Translations under genes and position numbers: made by a program
Shown: in pieces, positions 7,422-7,785 of the stretch
Layout: every line of letters starts with the position of its first letter
Numbering within the stretch: the first letter of the stretch is position 1
Assembly: GCA_027349615.1 (NCBI GenBank)
Contig: DAIEML010000109.1
Location: forward strand, 1-7,785
Direction of reading: 5' to 3'
Source of the DNA: Ignavibacteriales bacterium
GTDB taxonomy: Bacteria; Bacteroidota; Ignavibacteria; Ignavibacteriales; Ignavibacteriaceae
Length of the DNA stretch: 7,785 nt
The notes under the pieces: generated by a model
What the model was told of the DNA's origin: nothing
Database searches by the model: none
Seen by the model: the letters and a program-made list of their open reading frames with translations, nothing else

Positions 7422-7425
7422 ATGA

Positions 7426-7785
7426 ATGATAAAAATGGATTCAAATAAAAAATTGTTTGATAGAAAAATTACAACGCGAGAAGTAATATTTGCGTTAGCG
7501 CTGATATTTTGTCTTACGCCATTTGCTTCTCCTCCAATTGCGCTGGCGGTTGGATTAATTATTGCACTTACAATCGGCCATCCCTTTCTTCACTTAAATC
7601 ATAAAGCCACAAAAATATTGCTTCAAGTATCTGTAGTAGGATTAGGTTTTGGAATGAACCTTGGGAAAATAATGCAAGTCGGTAAAGAAGGAATTATGTT
7701 TACAATCGTTTCAATTTTTGGAACCCTTGGGCTTGGATTTATTATCGGCAAATGGCTAAGCATTCATAAAAAAACTTCTCACAGA
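7426..7785 (+). CDS. YeiH-type 'putative sulfate exporter family' membrane transporter (N-terminal 120 codons; runs off the window)
   Basis: The frame is open from ATG 7426 to the window end, giving the first 120 residues of a protein that in this family is usually about 300-350 residues. Visible membrane segments lie at about residues 19-32, 36-51, 63-79 and 89-109, separated by short charged loops, so it is an inner-membrane protein. The stretch LLQVSVVGLGFGMNL (65-79), followed by a Gly/Phe-rich helix and IGKWLSIHKKTS, matches the conserved start of the YeiH/UPF0324 family. The family is annotated as a sulfate exporter, but the transported ion is not firmly established for most members; the linkage of E. 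coli yeiH to the regulator gene yeiE suggests sulfite or related anions. The adjacent LysR gene with a CysL/YeiE-like effector domain fits that picture. An in-frame ATG at 7435 is an alternative start. Family assignment is strong, substrate uncertain. Confidence 0.88.
   Translation, partial: MIKMDSNKKLFDRKITTREVIFALALIFCLTPFASPPIALAVGLIIALTIGHPFLHLNHKATKILLQVSVVGLGFGMNLGKIMQVGKEGIMFTIVSIFGTLGLGFIIGKWLSIHKKTSHR

Overview
The window looks like chromosomal DNA from the Bacteroidota/Chlorobiota side of the tree, with Ignavibacteria-type bacteria as my best guess. The grounds are: AT-rich sequence, a periplasmic 'two-component regulator propeller' kinase, a very large secreted parallel beta-helix protein with repeated DTNxDG loops, starts that mostly lack a strong Shine-Dalgarno sequence, and one good match to the Bacteroidota promoter pattern (TTTG ... 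TAnnTTTG). No rRNA, tRNA, CRISPR array, insertion sequence or phage gene is visible, so the assignment is an inference from gene content and style.

Layout: three genes are read on the minus strand and two on the plus strand, diverging from a 132-bp gap at 6316-6447. Minus strand, in order of transcription: a 1017-residue sensor histidine kinase (6315 down to 3262), a 214-residue NarL/FixJ-type response regulator (3187 down to 2543), and the first 771 codons of a secreted beta-helix repeat protein (2314 down to the window edge, where it is still open). Plus strand: a LysR-family regulator whose reading frame is broken once at about 7066-7075 (6448-7345), then the first 120 codons of a YeiH-type membrane transporter (7426 to the window edge).

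How the parts fit: the kinase and response regulator form an orthodox two-component pair, with the sensor in the periplasm, a single membrane span, a HisKA_3/HATPase core, and a DNA-binding partner that has its phosphoacceptor Asp59. The beta-helix protein lies downstream of them on the same strand but has its own leader and ribosome binding site; control of it by the pair is only a positional guess. The LysR/YeiH neighbourhood resembles the known pairing of YeiE/CysL-like regulators with 'putative sulfate exporter family' proteins, which suggests a role in sulfite or sulfur-anion stress. The transporter has a plausible promoter of its own, with a short GC-rich quasi-palindrome inside it.

I do not see a convincing undescribed multi-gene system. 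The points most worth a second look are the frameshift in the LysR gene, the regular ~205-residue super-repeat with calcium-loop-like inserts in the beta-helix protein, the pair of near-identical palindromic 22-mers flanking the response-regulator gene, and the quasi-palindrome in the transporter promoter.
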